DNA of 64,000 bases from COE1 sp949066965 (GCA_949066965.1 CARTDA010000004.1:144901-208900), one strand, 5' to 3'; counted from the first letter of the stretch, positions 15,903-25,235 are shown. The notes: generated by a model not told the origin, from the letters alone. Numbers and translations: made by a program.

Positions 15903-18563
15903 ATGAAATTTAGTGGACTTAGTGACAAAGAGGTCGAGCAGTCGCGGGAGCAATACGGTTCGAACGCAATTCCTGACTCGGAACCTACCACCTTCTGGGA
16001 AGAGTTTAAGGAGACATTCGGAGACCCGATGATTAAAATCCTGCTTGCGATTGCGGCGCTGATGATTGTCATGTTTTTCTTTGGCTACGCGGAGATATAC
16101 GAGCCGCTGGGAACGATTATCGCGGTATTTATCGTGGCGTTTGTATCGGCAAAGACAGGTGTGGCGAGTGACACAAAGTACCGAGAGTTAAAGGACAGCA
16201 CGGAAAAGGACAAGTGTAAGGTATACAGAAACGGCGTTGTCACCGTTATCGAAGTGGATGATGTCGTCGTAGGAGATAAGGTGCTGCTTCAGTCCGGCGA
16301 TAAGGTTCCAGCTGACGGTATCCTGATTGACGGGTCGCTCAAGGTGGACAACTCGGCGCTCAACGGCGAGGCGGAGGAGTGCAAAAAGACGGCGGCAGAC
16401 CCGAGTGTACAGCTTGCGGATGACATTACTGGCGATACGTTCGTGGACAAGTATTCCCTGTTCCGCGGTGCAGTAATCTTTGACGGGGAAGGTATCCTCG
16501 ATGTCAGAAAAGTCGGAACAAAGACCATGATGGGTAAGATGGCAGAGGAGATGCAGGAGGAAGAGCCGGATTCTCCATTGAAGGTAAAGCTTGCAAAGCT
16601 TGCAAACCAGATTTCCACCTTTGGCTATATCGGTGCGGCAATCATTGCTGTCCTGTATTTTGCATACTTTATTGTCTCGGCAGGCGGTCCGTCGGCTTAC
16701 TTTACAAATGGCATTCAGGATATCATCATGGATGTGGTAAAGGCAGTTTCGCTGGCAGTCGTTATTATTGTCTGTGCGGTGCCGGAGGGACTTCCGCTGA
16801 TGATTTCCCTCGTGCTCATGCAGAATACGAGCAAGATGCTTGACCACAATGTCCTTGTCAGAAAGGCAGAGGGTATTGAGACGGCTGGTTCATTAAATAT
16901 TCTTTTTAGTGATAAGACAGGTACGATTACAAAAGGCTCGCTTGAGGTTGTGGATTTCTTCTGCGCGGACGGCAATTCCATTGATATCCCACAGCTGAGT
17001 AAGCACAGCAAGGTGAAGGGGCTTGTGGATCTGGCGATTGGCAAGAATACACAGTCCATGTTTGATGCTTCCCACAGGGTTATCGGCGGCAATGCAACCG
17101 ACCAGGCGCTGATGAAGTTCATCGGTGAGGAGACGTTTAACGCGCTGGCTTCCAACACGGAGTATGTTGTATCCGCGCACCAGGGATTTAATTCCACAAA
17201 CAAGTTCAGCCAGGCAAGGATTGACAATGTCGGCAAGACATTCTACAAGGGAGCGCCGGAGCGGCTTCTGGCAGCTGCGACGAAATATCTCGATGCGGAC
17301 GGAAATATCAGGGACATTGACAAGGCCGTGCTGGACAGAAAGATTGACGAGCTTGCGGCAAAAGCGATGCGTGTCCTTGCATTTGGCTATTCCGAGAGCG
17401 CGCTTGCGGAGAATAAGATTAACGAGGACATTGTCATTATCGGTCTGGTCGGCATCAGGGATGATGTGAGACCGGAGGCTCGGGATGCGATTAAGGAAGT
17501 TCAGAATGCCGGCATTCAGGTAGTCATGATTACAGGCGACAGGCTTGAGACGGCAGTGGCAATTGCGAAGGATGCCGGTCTTTTGCAGGGCAATGATGAC
17601 ATGGCGCTTTCTTCCGCGCAGTTAAATGAAATGTCGGATGACGACGTAAAGAAGATTATACCGAAAATCAGGGTGATTGCGAGGGCGCTTCCTACAGACA
17701 AGTCACGTATGGTAAGGCTGTGCCAGGAGATGAACCTTGTTGTGGGCATGACGGGTGACGGCGTAAATGATTCCCCTGCGCTGAAGCGTGCGGATGTAGG
17801 TTTTGCGATGGGAAGCGGTACAGAGGCAGCGAAGGAAGCTGGTAAGATTGTTATTTTGGATGATAACTTTAAGTCCATTAAGGATGCCATCCTGTATGGC
17901 AGGACAATTTACCATAATATCCTGAAATTCTGTAAATTCCAGCTGGTTATCAATGTGGCGGCAGTGATTGTCAGTGCGATAGCGCCGTTCTTCGGTGTCG
18001 AGGAGCCGCTGAAGGTTACCCATCTGCTGTTTGTCAATCTGGTAATGGACGGACTTGGCGCGATTATGCTTGGAAACGAGCCTGCACTCGAGAAGTATAT
18101 GCTTGAGAAACCGAGAAGAAGGGACGAGAGCATTGTAAGCAAGGCGATGATGGCACAGATTGTCACAATGGGTCTGTGGCTTACCGTGACGAGCTTTGTA
18201 TATTTGAAGGCACCATTCTTCCAGGAAATTTTTGACTATGACGAGGAACAGCATCTGACCGGATATTTTGTACTGTTTATCGTGAGCGCGCTGTTTAACG
18301 GCTTCAATGTAAGGGATGACGGATTCGGCATCTTCAAGGGACTTGACCAGAATACGGGATTCTTAAAGGTATTTTTTACCATCATTCTGGTGCAGGCAGT
18401 GATTGTAAATGCAGCATTGATACCGTTTGAGGTGTTTACATGGATTGGCAATATGTTCAGCTGTGTTCCGTTTGGCATCAAGGGCTGGATTACAGTCATT
18501 GTACTGGCGGCGACTATGATTCCGGTGGACATCGTGAGAAAGGTTATCGTAAACAGAAAATAA
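15903..18563 (+). CDS. Calcium-translocating type P-type ATPase (P2 class)
   Basis: An 886-residue membrane pump. The order is N-terminal cation-ATPase domain, TM1-2, actuator domain with the expected TGE replaced by LNGEAEE, TM3-4 with the Ca-type motif CAVPEGLPLMI, phosphorylation site SDKTGT (Asp337), nucleotide domain with FYKGAPERLL, hinge MTGDGVNDSPALKRADVGFA, and six C-terminal TM segments with NLVMDGLGAIMLG. The PEGLP and NLxMD motifs favour Ca2+ over Na+/K+ or H+ transport. It follows the terD genes by about 105 bp. As TerD proteins bind calcium, a role in Ca2+ homeostasis during Ter-mediated stress is plausible. TerC, the usual membrane partner, is not encoded here. Confidence 0.9.
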   Translation: MKFSGLSDKEVEQSREQYGSNAIPDSEPTTFWEEFKETFGDPMIKILLAIAALMIVMFFFGYAEIYEPLGTIIAVFIVAFVSAKTGVASDTKYRELKDSTEKDKCKVYRNGVVTVIEVDDVVVGDKVLLQSGDKVPADGILIDGSLKVDNSALNGEAEECKKTAADPSVQLADDITGDTFVDKYSLFRGAVIFDGEGILDVRKVGTKTMMGKMAEEMQEEEPDSPLKVKLAKLANQISTFGYIGAAIIAVLYFAYFIVSAGGPSAYFTNGIQDIIMDVVKAVSLAVVIIVCAVPEGLPLMISLVLMQNTSKMLDHNVLVRKAEGIETAGSLNILFSDKTGTITKGSLEVVDFFCADGNSIDIPQLSKHSKVKGLVDLAIGKNTQSMFDASHRVIGGNATDQALMKFIGEETFNALASNTEYVVSAHQGFNSTNKFSQARIDNVGKTFYKGAPERLLAAATKYLDADGNIRDIDKAVLDRKIDELAAKAMRVLAFGYSESALAENKINEDIVIIGLVGIRDDVRPEARDAIKEVQNAGIQVVMITGDRLETAVAIAKDAGLLQGNDDMALSSAQLNEMSDDDVKKIIPKIRVIARALPTDKSRMVRLCQEMNLVVGMTGDGVNDSPALKRADVGFAMGSGTEAAKEAGKIVILDDNFKSIKDAILYGRTIYHNILKFCKFQLVINVAAVIVSAIAPFFGVEEPLKVTHLLFVNLVMDGLGAIMLGNEPALEKYMLEKPRRRDESIVSKAMMAQIVTMGLWLTVTSFVYLKAPFFQEIFDYDEEQHLTGYFVLFIVSALFNGFNVRDDGFGIFKGLDQNTGFLKVFFTIILVQAVIVNAALIPFEVFTWIGNMFSCVPFGIKGWITVIVLAATMIPVDIVRKVIVNRK

Positions 18564-18628
18564 AATTGTATGTGGAAAGGGAAGTGCAGGATACTTTGGT
18601 GGACTGCACTTCTTTTATGCGCAGGGGT

Positions 18629-18659
18629 GCGTAAGGAAATATGCAGCTTTGCTGCATGC
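18629..18659. repeat. Degenerate copy of the composite repeat core
   Basis: GCGTAAGGAAATATGCAGC followed by a small hairpin resembles the GCATAAGGAAATATGCCGC core of the repeats at 33663 and 40293. The flanking parts are lost or diverged. Confidence 0.4.
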
Positions 18660-18711
18660 ACCTCGCGCGGTTGCACATGGGCGTCCGGGATGTATTTGGA
18701 GGGGGACGGGG

Positions 18712-19488
18712 ATGATTGTATTTCATACGGATTTGGACAATACACTGATCTATTCATACAGACATGACATAGGGCAGGACAGGATTTGCGCAGAGGTTTA
18801 TCAGGGAAGGGAAATATCCTTTATCACGCGGGAGACGTTACGGCTTTTGCAGCAAATCATGACACGGAAAGAACAGGTGCTTGTGGTGCCGACGACAACG
18901 AGGACAATCGAGCAGTATCAGCGGATTGACCTGGGCGTGGGAAAGCTGCGTTATGCGCTTGTCTGCAATGGCGGCGTGCTGCTTGTTGACGGAAAAGAGG
19001 ATGAAAACTGGTATCTGGAATCGCTGGAACGGATAAAGGGAAGCAGGCAGATGCTGGACAGGGCACTGGCGTTTCTCGAAAAGGATAAAAGAAGGACGTT
19101 TGACCTGCGGTTTATCAAAGAACTTTTTGTGTTTACCAAATGCGAGGAGCCGGAAGCGGTGGTCAGTGATTTGCAAAAAAAGACAGATGGGGATGTAGTT
19201 GACGTGTTTCACAATGGCGCGAAGGTGTATGTTGTCCCAAAGGCATTGGGCAAGGGAGCGGCTGTTGAGCGGTTCAGGAAATATGCAGGCGCGGACTTCG
19301 TGGCTGCAGCAGGGGACAGTGCATTTGACATTTCCATGCTGGAAGCTGCGGACTATGGGATTGCGGCACCGGAACTTGCGCAGAAATTCCGCTTTTCTGA
19401 TAAAGTAAACTGTCCGCCAGAAGAAAAGCTGTTCGCGGAAGCAGCGCTTGCGGCAGTGCTTCAGGTTTCTGCTGACAGACAGTTATGA
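18712..19488 (+). CDS. HAD-superfamily phosphatase of the Ter module
   Basis: A 258-residue protein with the HAD nucleophile motif HTDLDNTLI (Asp7, Asp9), motif II-like VVPTTTRT, a conserved lysine in VPKALGKGAAV and the acidic motif IV AAGDSAFDISML. The type IIB-like cap between motifs fits sugar- or nucleotide-phosphate phosphatases. The start at 18712 is preferred over upstream in-frame codons because GGAGGGGGACGGGG directly precedes it. A HAD enzyme is a regular member of the Ter biosynthetic set, presumably removing a phosphate from the nucleoside-like product. It ends 2 bp from the convergent AIM24-like gene. Confidence 0.85.
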   Translation: MIVFHTDLDNTLIYSYRHDIGQDRICAEVYQGREISFITRETLRLLQQIMTRKEQVLVVPTTTRTIEQYQRIDLGVGKLRYALVCNGGVLLVDGKEDENWYLESLERIKGSRQMLDRALAFLEKDKRRTFDLRFIKELFVFTKCEEPEAVVSDLQKKTDGDVVDVFHNGAKVYVVPKALGKGAAVERFRKYAGADFVAAAGDSAFDISMLEAADYGIAAPELAQKFRFSDKVNCPPEEKLFAEAALAAVLQVSADRQL

Positions 19489-19490
19489 GG

Positions 19491-20222
19491 CTAATTGGGG
19501 CGATGCCCGAGTCGCCCGCCGTCCATGCCAAGGCTGACACCGCTCATGCGCTCACTTGGCTGGATAATGACCGTTACGGGCTGATGCCCGCCCCATTCAA
19601 AGCTGTAGGATTCTCCGGAGCTCTGCCCGATAAAGGTTTTCCAGTTCACATCCATCTTGATATCCGGATCACACGGACCTGCACCCATCCAGCAGACAAC
19701 TGCGTCCGGGTCGACAGCAAGTGTTGTGCCCGTCTGGATGTTGCTCAGCACAATCGGGTTCCCATCTACCAGAATGGCAACATAGGCATTGGGTCCCATG
19801 CCAGTCAGCGTGGAGGTGGCAAGCCCTTTCTGGGAGATAACGCCGCATCCGATAAAGCGCACATCGTATTTGCAGTCCTGCGTGAAAGCAAGGATGTTTT
19901 CTGACTCAATTGAGAGCATCTCGCCCTGCTGCAGCTGGTATACGACAACATGCTGTGCGTGATTTGCATAGTAGGTGATGCTGTCGCCATTCATCATGAC
20001 TTTCATCAGCGGCAGATTTTCACCAGTCACGCGCCGGATCAGGGAACCAAGCAGCGCCTGTCCTGCATTTTCCTGCGGACCAAGCAGCAGTTTTTCAAAC
20101 TTGTAGTTCTTATATCCGTTGTTTTCGCCACAAATGAAAGCGCCGGCTTTGGTAAACAGAACGTCATTTCCATGACAGGTAACCTTTAGGGTCAGTTCGT
20201 TTATTACTTCAAATGTCAACAT
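19491..20222 (-). CDS. AIM24-like protein
   Basis: A 243-residue beta-rich protein with no signal peptide or membrane segment. The repeated hydrophobic-Gly pattern (LTLKVTCHGNDVLFTKAGAF, YYANHAQHVVVYQLQQGEM, GATAV-like VDPDAVVCWMG) is typical of the AIM24/TRAP-like family, which forms a trimeric beta-prism. The last residues (SGVSLGMDGGRLGHRPN) are Gly-rich. Bacterial AIM24 genes are often found beside terD genes. It lies 24 bp downstream of a TerD-domain gene on the same strand, an obvious two-gene operon. Function is unknown. Confidence 0.75.
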   Translation of the reverse strand: MLTFEVINELTLKVTCHGNDVLFTKAGAFICGENNGYKNYKFEKLLLGPQENAGQALLGSLIRRVTGENLPLMKVMMNGDSITYYANHAQHVVVYQLQQGEMLSIESENILAFTQDCKYDVRFIGCGVISQKGLATSTLTGMGPNAYVAILVDGNPIVLSNIQTGTTLAVDPDAVVCWMGAGPCDPDIKMDVNWKTFIGQSSGESYSFEWGGHQPVTVIIQPSERMSGVSLGMDGGRLGHRPN

Positions 20223-20246
20223 ATATGTATACTCCTTTTTTCAATT

Positions 20247-21137
20247 TTATATAACCTGTACACCATATAAGGCGCACAGCCCGGCGAGATCCTTTGCAAC
20301 GCCGTTCCCGACCGCGTTAAATTTCCATGCGCCGTTGTGCTGGTACAGCTCTCCAATCATCATCGAAATCACGTTGTTATAATACTCGGTCATCAGGAAG
20401 CTGACTAGCTCCTTTCCTGATTTGTCCATGATGCGCACATAGGCATCCTTGAGCATACCGAAATGGAGCCTGTTTTGCAGCGCGTCATTGATGGTGAGGA
20501 CAAAGACGATTTTCTTTACCCTTGGGTCTAATTTCCCCAAATCAATCTGTATTTTTTCGCGGTCGGCACCGCCGCCCTCCATAAACCGGGTGCTTTTATC
20601 GGGGCTTAGCGCCTGTCCGTAAAATACAAACCAGCTGTCTCCGATGACTTTTCCGTCGGCCCCGAGCAGGAATGCCGACACGTCCACATCGCATCTGGAA
20701 TCCGTGACATTCCACCCGAAACAGGCATCGACAGCAGTGATGACACCTGACGAGAGCAACACTTTTTGCCCCTTCTGCACTTTGTTTTCCAGTGCGGGGA
20801 TTGGCTTTTCGATAACGCCTGCAATGGTGCCCTGCGTGTTTTGCTGTCCGGCAGTCAGGGCAGGCTGGCAGTTTTGCGGCTGTCTGATTTGTGCCTGCTG
20901 TCTTGGCGGAATGGGGCTGCCGTGACCTGGAACACCTGGAGCAGGGCTGTTTTGCGGCGGCTGCTGTGTAATGCCCGGATACGGCGGGGCAGCAGCCATG
21001 CGGTTTCCGCTGGATTTATTGTTCATGATTGTTGCAATGTTGTTTCTATCTTTTACACTGTGAGGGTCGGGCACATTGAGCGACAGAATTGAGCTGTGGT
21101 TCATGGCGCCGCGTGTTTTTGTTTTAACAGTTATCAC
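20247..21137 (-). CDS. TerD-domain protein with Pro/Gln-rich N-terminal extension
   Basis: About 296 residues if the GTG at 21137 is used; it has GGAGG 11 bp upstream, and the longer frame from 21224 has no ribosome site. The Met at 21101 is an alternative. Residues about 60-125 are Pro/Gln/Ala-rich and disordered. The C-terminal 180 residues are a TerD fold (GQKVLLSSGVITAVDACFGW, DVDVSAFLLGADGK, FVFYGQ, GELYQHNGAWKFNAVGNG). Acidic calcium motifs are weakened: GADREKIQIDL replaces the GDGDDEQ loop. It probably works with the AIM24-like protein encoded just downstream. Its orientation opposes the main ter cluster. Confidence 0.85.
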   Translation of the reverse strand: MITVKTKTRGAMNHSSILSLNVPDPHSVKDRNNIATIMNNKSSGNRMAAAPPYPGITQQPPQNSPAPGVPGHGSPIPPRQQAQIRQPQNCQPALTAGQQNTQGTIAGVIEKPIPALENKVQKGQKVLLSSGVITAVDACFGWNVTDSRCDVDVSAFLLGADGKVIGDSWFVFYGQALSPDKSTRFMEGGGADREKIQIDLGKLDPRVKKIVFVLTINDALQNRLHFGMLKDAYVRIMDKSGKELVSFLMTEYYNNVISMMIGELYQHNGAWKFNAVGNGVAKDLAGLCALYGVQVI

Positions 21138-21374
21138 CTTGTAAATTACCTCCGTCTGTGTCGTTTTTATGCATACGGATGCGGAAAGGAAGTGTGCAGC
21201 GAAAGCTGCCCGCGTCCGGCGCATGGGTAGGGAAAGATAAATCTTTCCTGCTCAATTGAATGCAGGGCAGTGTTCAGACACGCTCTGAAAATCATTATAA
21301 CACAATTGACAGGCGTATGCATTAAAAATACATTAAGGAACGGTGACAACTGCTGCCATGTATTGAATATTTTT

Positions 21375-21536
21375 GTAACAGTTCAGTCCAGGACTTTGCA
21401 TTTACTGCAAATTATGGCTTACAGGCCACATGAAATAGCGTAGTGGCAGAGATGCATCAAGCCACGGAACGTGGCTTTGATACCAACGAAGTGGTTATGC
21501 ATGGATTGATGCCTGTAACATATTTTTTGTTCAGTA
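21375..21536. repeat. Long GTAACAGTTCAG repeat (copy 1)
   Basis: It begins GTAACAGTTCAGTCCAGGAC and shares the core AGCGTAGTGGC, GAGATGCATCAAGCCAC and TTGATGCCTGTAACA with the copy at 43945. Internal complementary stretches around CATCAAGCCA / TGGATTGATG predict a large hairpin. No ORF is supported. It fills much of the roughly 530-bp gap 21138-21666. Confidence 0.65.
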
Positions 21537-21538
21537 CC

Positions 21539-21567
21539 TTATCAAAGCATGACAAATGTATTATAAT
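21539..21567 (+). promoter_or_regulatory. Candidate promoter of the diguanylate cyclase gene
   Basis: -35 TTATCA (21539-21544), 17-bp spacer, -10 TATAAT (21562-21567). A hairpin repeat of the ATACTCACGGCAG family follows at 21583, within the 5' untranslated region. Confidence 0.5.
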
Positions 21568-21582
21568 AAGAGCATGGTGCGA

Positions 21583-21615
21583 TATTTACGGCAGAGTTCA
21601 TCTGCCGCGAACATA
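21583..21615. repeat. Hairpin repeat, ATACTCACGGCAG family (copy 3)
   Basis: TATTTACGGCAGAGTTCATC and CTGCCGCGAACATA form an imperfect palindrome between the promoter and the start codon of the cyclase gene. Confidence 0.65.
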
Positions 21616-21666
21616 TATCAAATGAATATCGATTTTCCAATGTAGGAAGAAGCATAGGAGATGCAT

Positions 21667-23373
21667 ATGAAAAAAGAGAAGAAAGTCCCTTTCTATATGG
21701 TCGTATTTTATGTTCTTGTGGCATTTTCGCTTGTGGTGTGGATTGGCGCAAGGCTGCAGACCATCCGTTTTTATGATAAAAATATTTTTACCGGGTATGA
21801 TGTCAGGCAGCTCAGTGACGGCTGGTATGACCGGGAAGGTCAGTACATAAGGATTCCCGGAAATTATGATGTGGTTCCCGGCGAATATATGCGCATAAGC
21901 CATATGGTGACGAAAAAGGAAATTGACGAGGTTTTTGCATCACCAGCGTATCTGCTGTTTCGCACGGACCATACATTTGTCCGTGCGTACGTCAATGACA
22001 TAGAAGTATACCGCTTTGGCGAAGCCGGACAGATTCCGTTCGGGAAGACACCGGGCAGCGGGTGGCAGCTTATTGAGCTGGGGCAGCTGTGTGCGGGGGA
22101 CACAATAGCGATTGATACCATGTGCCCATATGAAAAATACTCCGGTCAGTGGCGCCATATCGTCAGCGGCACCAAGGCAGAACTGTTATCGTACATTTTG
22201 ATGAAAGGGCTTGCAATGCTGCTGATGACAGTGATTCCGCTGATTATCGGCATGGCGCTTGTGTTTCTGTCTCCGCTGTTTGCACAGTGGGGAGCAGGGG
22301 CGAAAGTATCGAGTCTGGGACTGGCGTTCCTGATTATATCCGCGTGGAGTTTTACAGAGGCAAGAACCTGGCAGCTGTTTTTCAGCAATGCGTATGCCAT
22401 GCAGATTTTGAACTTTGTCACGTTTGCCCTGTTTCTGCCAAGCGTCGTGATGGCGTTCCATCTGCTTGGAATGATACCGGACAGCCCGATGTACAGGCGT
22501 CTGATGAATATGAACTGTGGAATTATCTTTGTTCTGATTGTGCTGCAGCTGGTTAACATTGCCGATTTTTTTGAGACGCTTTCGTTGATTCATGTTCTCA
22601 TTGTGATAAATGGAGTCATCTTTCTGACATCCTTTCTCAGAAATATGGACCAGTCCAGGGGCTGGGCAAGACGGCTTGGCATCGGAATGTATTTTGTGCT
22701 TGCAATGTGCTGTTTTTGTGACATGATGGATTTTTATGTCTGGGATTGTTTTGGGAATGGTTTTTTTACAAGGCTGGAGCTAATCACACTGTTGATATGC
22801 GCCGGAATTGTCTCCGCAAAGAAGGCGCTGGGGATTCACGAGGCAAATATTGAGCGGCGCACCTATGAGAAAATGGCGTATACGGACAACCTGACTTCCA
22901 TGCGGAACCGGCGCGGGCTGGATGAGGATTTGGATGCCATAGACAGGGACAAGGATGCGGTCACAATTGTGTATGGGGATATGAATGGCCTGAAGTATAT
23001 CAATGACAACCTGGGACACCACCTGGGGGATGAGGCGCTGAAGCTGATAGGAACATATTTGAAAGAGCTTGCAAAAAAAGGGCATGATAAGAATAAAGGA
23101 AAAAAGGACAACGCTTACCGCCTGGGCGGGGACGAGTACTGCGTGCTGTGCTATGACAGGCTTCCGGAGGAAATGGAGCGTGAAATGGCGCTTATCAACC
23201 AGAAGCTTTTGTCAGAGGAGGATAAGTACAATTATCCGATTGGGATATCCTATGGAATTGTCAGGGTGGAGTACACGGCGGGGAAATCCGTGCGCATGGG
23301 GATGACAGAGGCTGACCGCAGGATGTATGCGTATAAGGAAAACCTTTACAGGACAAGGGAGCGTTATAGATGA
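21667..23373 (+). CDS. Membrane-bound diguanylate cyclase (7TM-type sensor + GGDEF)
   Basis: 568 residues from the Met at 21667, which has AGGAG at a proper distance; the ATG at 21661 is too close. An N-terminal TM segment (about 6-28), then an extracytoplasmic domain of about 150 residues with IELGQLCAGDTIAIDT, then seven hydrophobic segments (about 185-385) as in 7TMR-DISM receptors, then a GGDEF domain. The active loop is GGDEY at 487-491, an accepted variant. No RxxD inhibitory site precedes it, so product feedback is probably weak. It makes cyclic di-GMP in response to an external signal, which cannot be deduced. Confidence 0.85.
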   Translation: MKKEKKVPFYMVVFYVLVAFSLVVWIGARLQTIRFYDKNIFTGYDVRQLSDGWYDREGQYIRIPGNYDVVPGEYMRISHMVTKKEIDEVFASPAYLLFRTDHTFVRAYVNDIEVYRFGEAGQIPFGKTPGSGWQLIELGQLCAGDTIAIDTMCPYEKYSGQWRHIVSGTKAELLSYILMKGLAMLLMTVIPLIIGMALVFLSPLFAQWGAGAKVSSLGLAFLIISAWSFTEARTWQLFFSNAYAMQILNFVTFALFLPSVVMAFHLLGMIPDSPMYRRLMNMNCGIIFVLIVLQLVNIADFFETLSLIHVLIVINGVIFLTSFLRNMDQSRGWARRLGIGMYFVLAMCCFCDMMDFYVWDCFGNGFFTRLELITLLICAGIVSAKKALGIHEANIERRTYEKMAYTDNLTSMRNRRGLDEDLDAIDRDKDAVTIVYGDMNGLKYINDNLGHHLGDEALKLIGTYLKELAKKGHDKNKGKKDNAYRLGGDEYCVLCYDRLPEEMEREMALINQKLLSEEDKYNYPIGISYGIVRVEYTAGKSVRMGMTEADRRMYAYKENLYRTRERYR

Positions 23374-23385
23374 AAGCTGTTGCGT

Positions 23386-23407
23386 TTTCATCTGGCGTGA
23401 GTATAAA
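23386..23407. repeat. Degenerate hairpin repeat, ATACTCACGGCAG family (copy 4)
   Basis: Only the right arm TCATCTGGCGTGAGTATAA is well preserved. The left arm has decayed, though GATGAAA and TTTTCATC can still pair. It lies between the cyclase gene and the Na/Pi cotransporter gene. Confidence 0.5.
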
Positions 23408-23447
23408 TTAAGAAAGAAATTCGTGAACGAATGACAGGGAGGAATGT

Positions 23448-25235
23448 ATGGATTTTTTTGATTTATTGACGATGATAGGTGGTCTGGCATTATTTTTATA
23501 TGGAATGCATCTGCTCAGTGAGGGGCTTGAAAAACTTTCAGGCGGACGCCTCGAACGTGTCTTGGAAACCCTCACCAACAACAGGCTCAAGGCAGTTCTT
23601 CTGGGGGCAGGGGTGACGGCGGTCATTCAGTCTTCGTCGGCGACTACCGTCATGGTTGTCGGCTTCGTGAATTCGGGAATTATGAAGCTTTCCCAGGCAA
23701 TCGGTATTATTATGGGCGCCAATGTCGGAACGACGATTACCTCATGGATTCTGAGCCTTACAGGTATTGAGAGCTCTAATTTTTTCCTTCAGCTCGTCAA
23801 GCCCACTTCATTTTCCCCGATTCTTGCCGTAATCGGTGTGGTTTTTATCATGTTCATGAAAAACGGCAGAAAGCGTGACCTTGGCACAATTCTTGTCGGC
23901 TTTGCCATTCTGATGACCGGAATGGACACGATGTCCTCTGCAATGAAACCGCTGAGTGAGGTGCCGTGGTTTACGGGAATGTTTACCATGTTTACCAACC
24001 CGGTTCTCGGACTGCTTGTCGGAGCGCTTGTCACGGCAGTCATTCAGTCTTCGTCGGCATCTGTTGGTATTTTGCAGGCGCTTTGCATGGGCGGCGGAGT
24101 CAGCTACGCAGCGGCAGTCCCCATTATCCTTGGACAAAATATTGGTACTTGCGTCACTGCGATGATGTCCGGTGTCGGGGCGAGCAAAAATGCGAAGCGT
24201 GCATCGATTGTCCATCTTCTCTTTAACATCATTGGAACTGTTATCTTTATGACCGTATTCTATCTGTTAAATGCTTTTTTGCATTTTACATTTATGCAGG
24301 AGCCGGCAGACAGTGCCGGGATTGCGCTGGTGCACACGGGATTTAACGTGCTTGCGACGCTTGTGCTGCTTCCGTTTGCAAACCTGCTTGAGCGCCTGTC
24401 GCTTGTCATCATTAAGCCTGATGAGGAGGAAGAACGGCAGGCAAGGGAAAACGAACTGTTTGCGAAGATGGATGAGCGTTTTTTGAGCACGCCGTCGTTT
24501 GCACTGGAACAGGTGAATTCCTATGTGCTCAAAATGGCAGAGCTGACAAAGGAATCGCTGAATACGGCAACTTATAATCTGTTTGATTATGACAAGAAAA
24601 GTGCGGGGGATGTGGAGCAGATGGAAAATCTTGTTGATCGCTATGACGACGAGATTAGCGGATATCTGGTGAAGCTTTCAAGCAGGAACCTGAGTGAGGC
24701 GGATTCCAGGAAATTAAACATGCTCCAGCATAGTGTGGGGGATTTGGAGCGCATATCGGACCATGCAATGAATCTGGTGCACTGTGCCAGGGTGATGAAC
24801 AAGAAGGAGCAGCATTTTTCCGAGAAGGCAGCGGAAGAACTGAAAATATTCTCGCAGGCGGTCAGGGATATTGTTGAGATATCTGTGAGGGTTTTTGAGA
24901 AGGAGGATGCAGAGGCTGCGAAATCCATAGAGCCGTTTGAGGAGGCGATAGACATTCTCCAGAAGGAGATGAAGAAGCGTCATATGAAGCGCCTTCGGAA
25001 AGGGAAGTGTACCGCCGAGATGGGATTTGTCCTGTCGGATATCACGAACAATTATGAGCGGATAGCGGATCACTGCTCGAACCTGGCAATCAATGTGATG
25101 CAGATGCATGAGGATGACACGCATGCGCATGCGTATATTGACAATCTCGACAAGGGGGCGGGCAGTGCGTTTGACACAATGATGCAGGAGCACCTGAAGC
25201 GTTATGAACTTCCGGGGAAAGCAGCTAAGGAGTGA
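23448..25235 (+). CDS. Na+/phosphate cotransporter (NptA/PNaS family) with PhoU-like domain
   Basis: 595 residues. The membrane part (1-330) contains the two signature inverted-repeat motifs, AVIQSSSATTVMV and AVIQSSSASVGIL, that form the substrate site of the PNaS family, with GANVGTTIT and GQNIGTCVT. The cytosolic C-terminus (about 360-590) is PhoU-like, with helical repeats (LGDLERISDHAMN-type VGDLERISDHAMNLV and NYERIADHCSNLA). RBS GGGAGG lies 7 bp upstream. It is likely to import phosphate with sodium, the PhoU domain gating or signalling. Confidence 0.92.
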   Translation: MDFFDLLTMIGGLALFLYGMHLLSEGLEKLSGGRLERVLETLTNNRLKAVLLGAGVTAVIQSSSATTVMVVGFVNSGIMKLSQAIGIIMGANVGTTITSWILSLTGIESSNFFLQLVKPTSFSPILAVIGVVFIMFMKNGRKRDLGTILVGFAILMTGMDTMSSAMKPLSEVPWFTGMFTMFTNPVLGLLVGALVTAVIQSSSASVGILQALCMGGGVSYAAAVPIILGQNIGTCVTAMMSGVGASKNAKRASIVHLLFNIIGTVIFMTVFYLLNAFLHFTFMQEPADSAGIALVHTGFNVLATLVLLPFANLLERLSLVIIKPDEEEERQARENELFAKMDERFLSTPSFALEQVNSYVLKMAELTKESLNTATYNLFDYDKKSAGDVEQMENLVDRYDDEISGYLVKLSSRNLSEADSRKLNMLQHSVGDLERISDHAMNLVHCARVMNKKEQHFSEKAAEELKIFSQAVRDIVEISVRVFEKEDAEAAKSIEPFEEAIDILQKEMKKRHMKRLRKGKCTAEMGFVLSDITNNYERIADHCSNLAINVMQMHEDDTHAHAYIDNLDKGAGSAFDTMMQEHLKRYELPGKAAKE

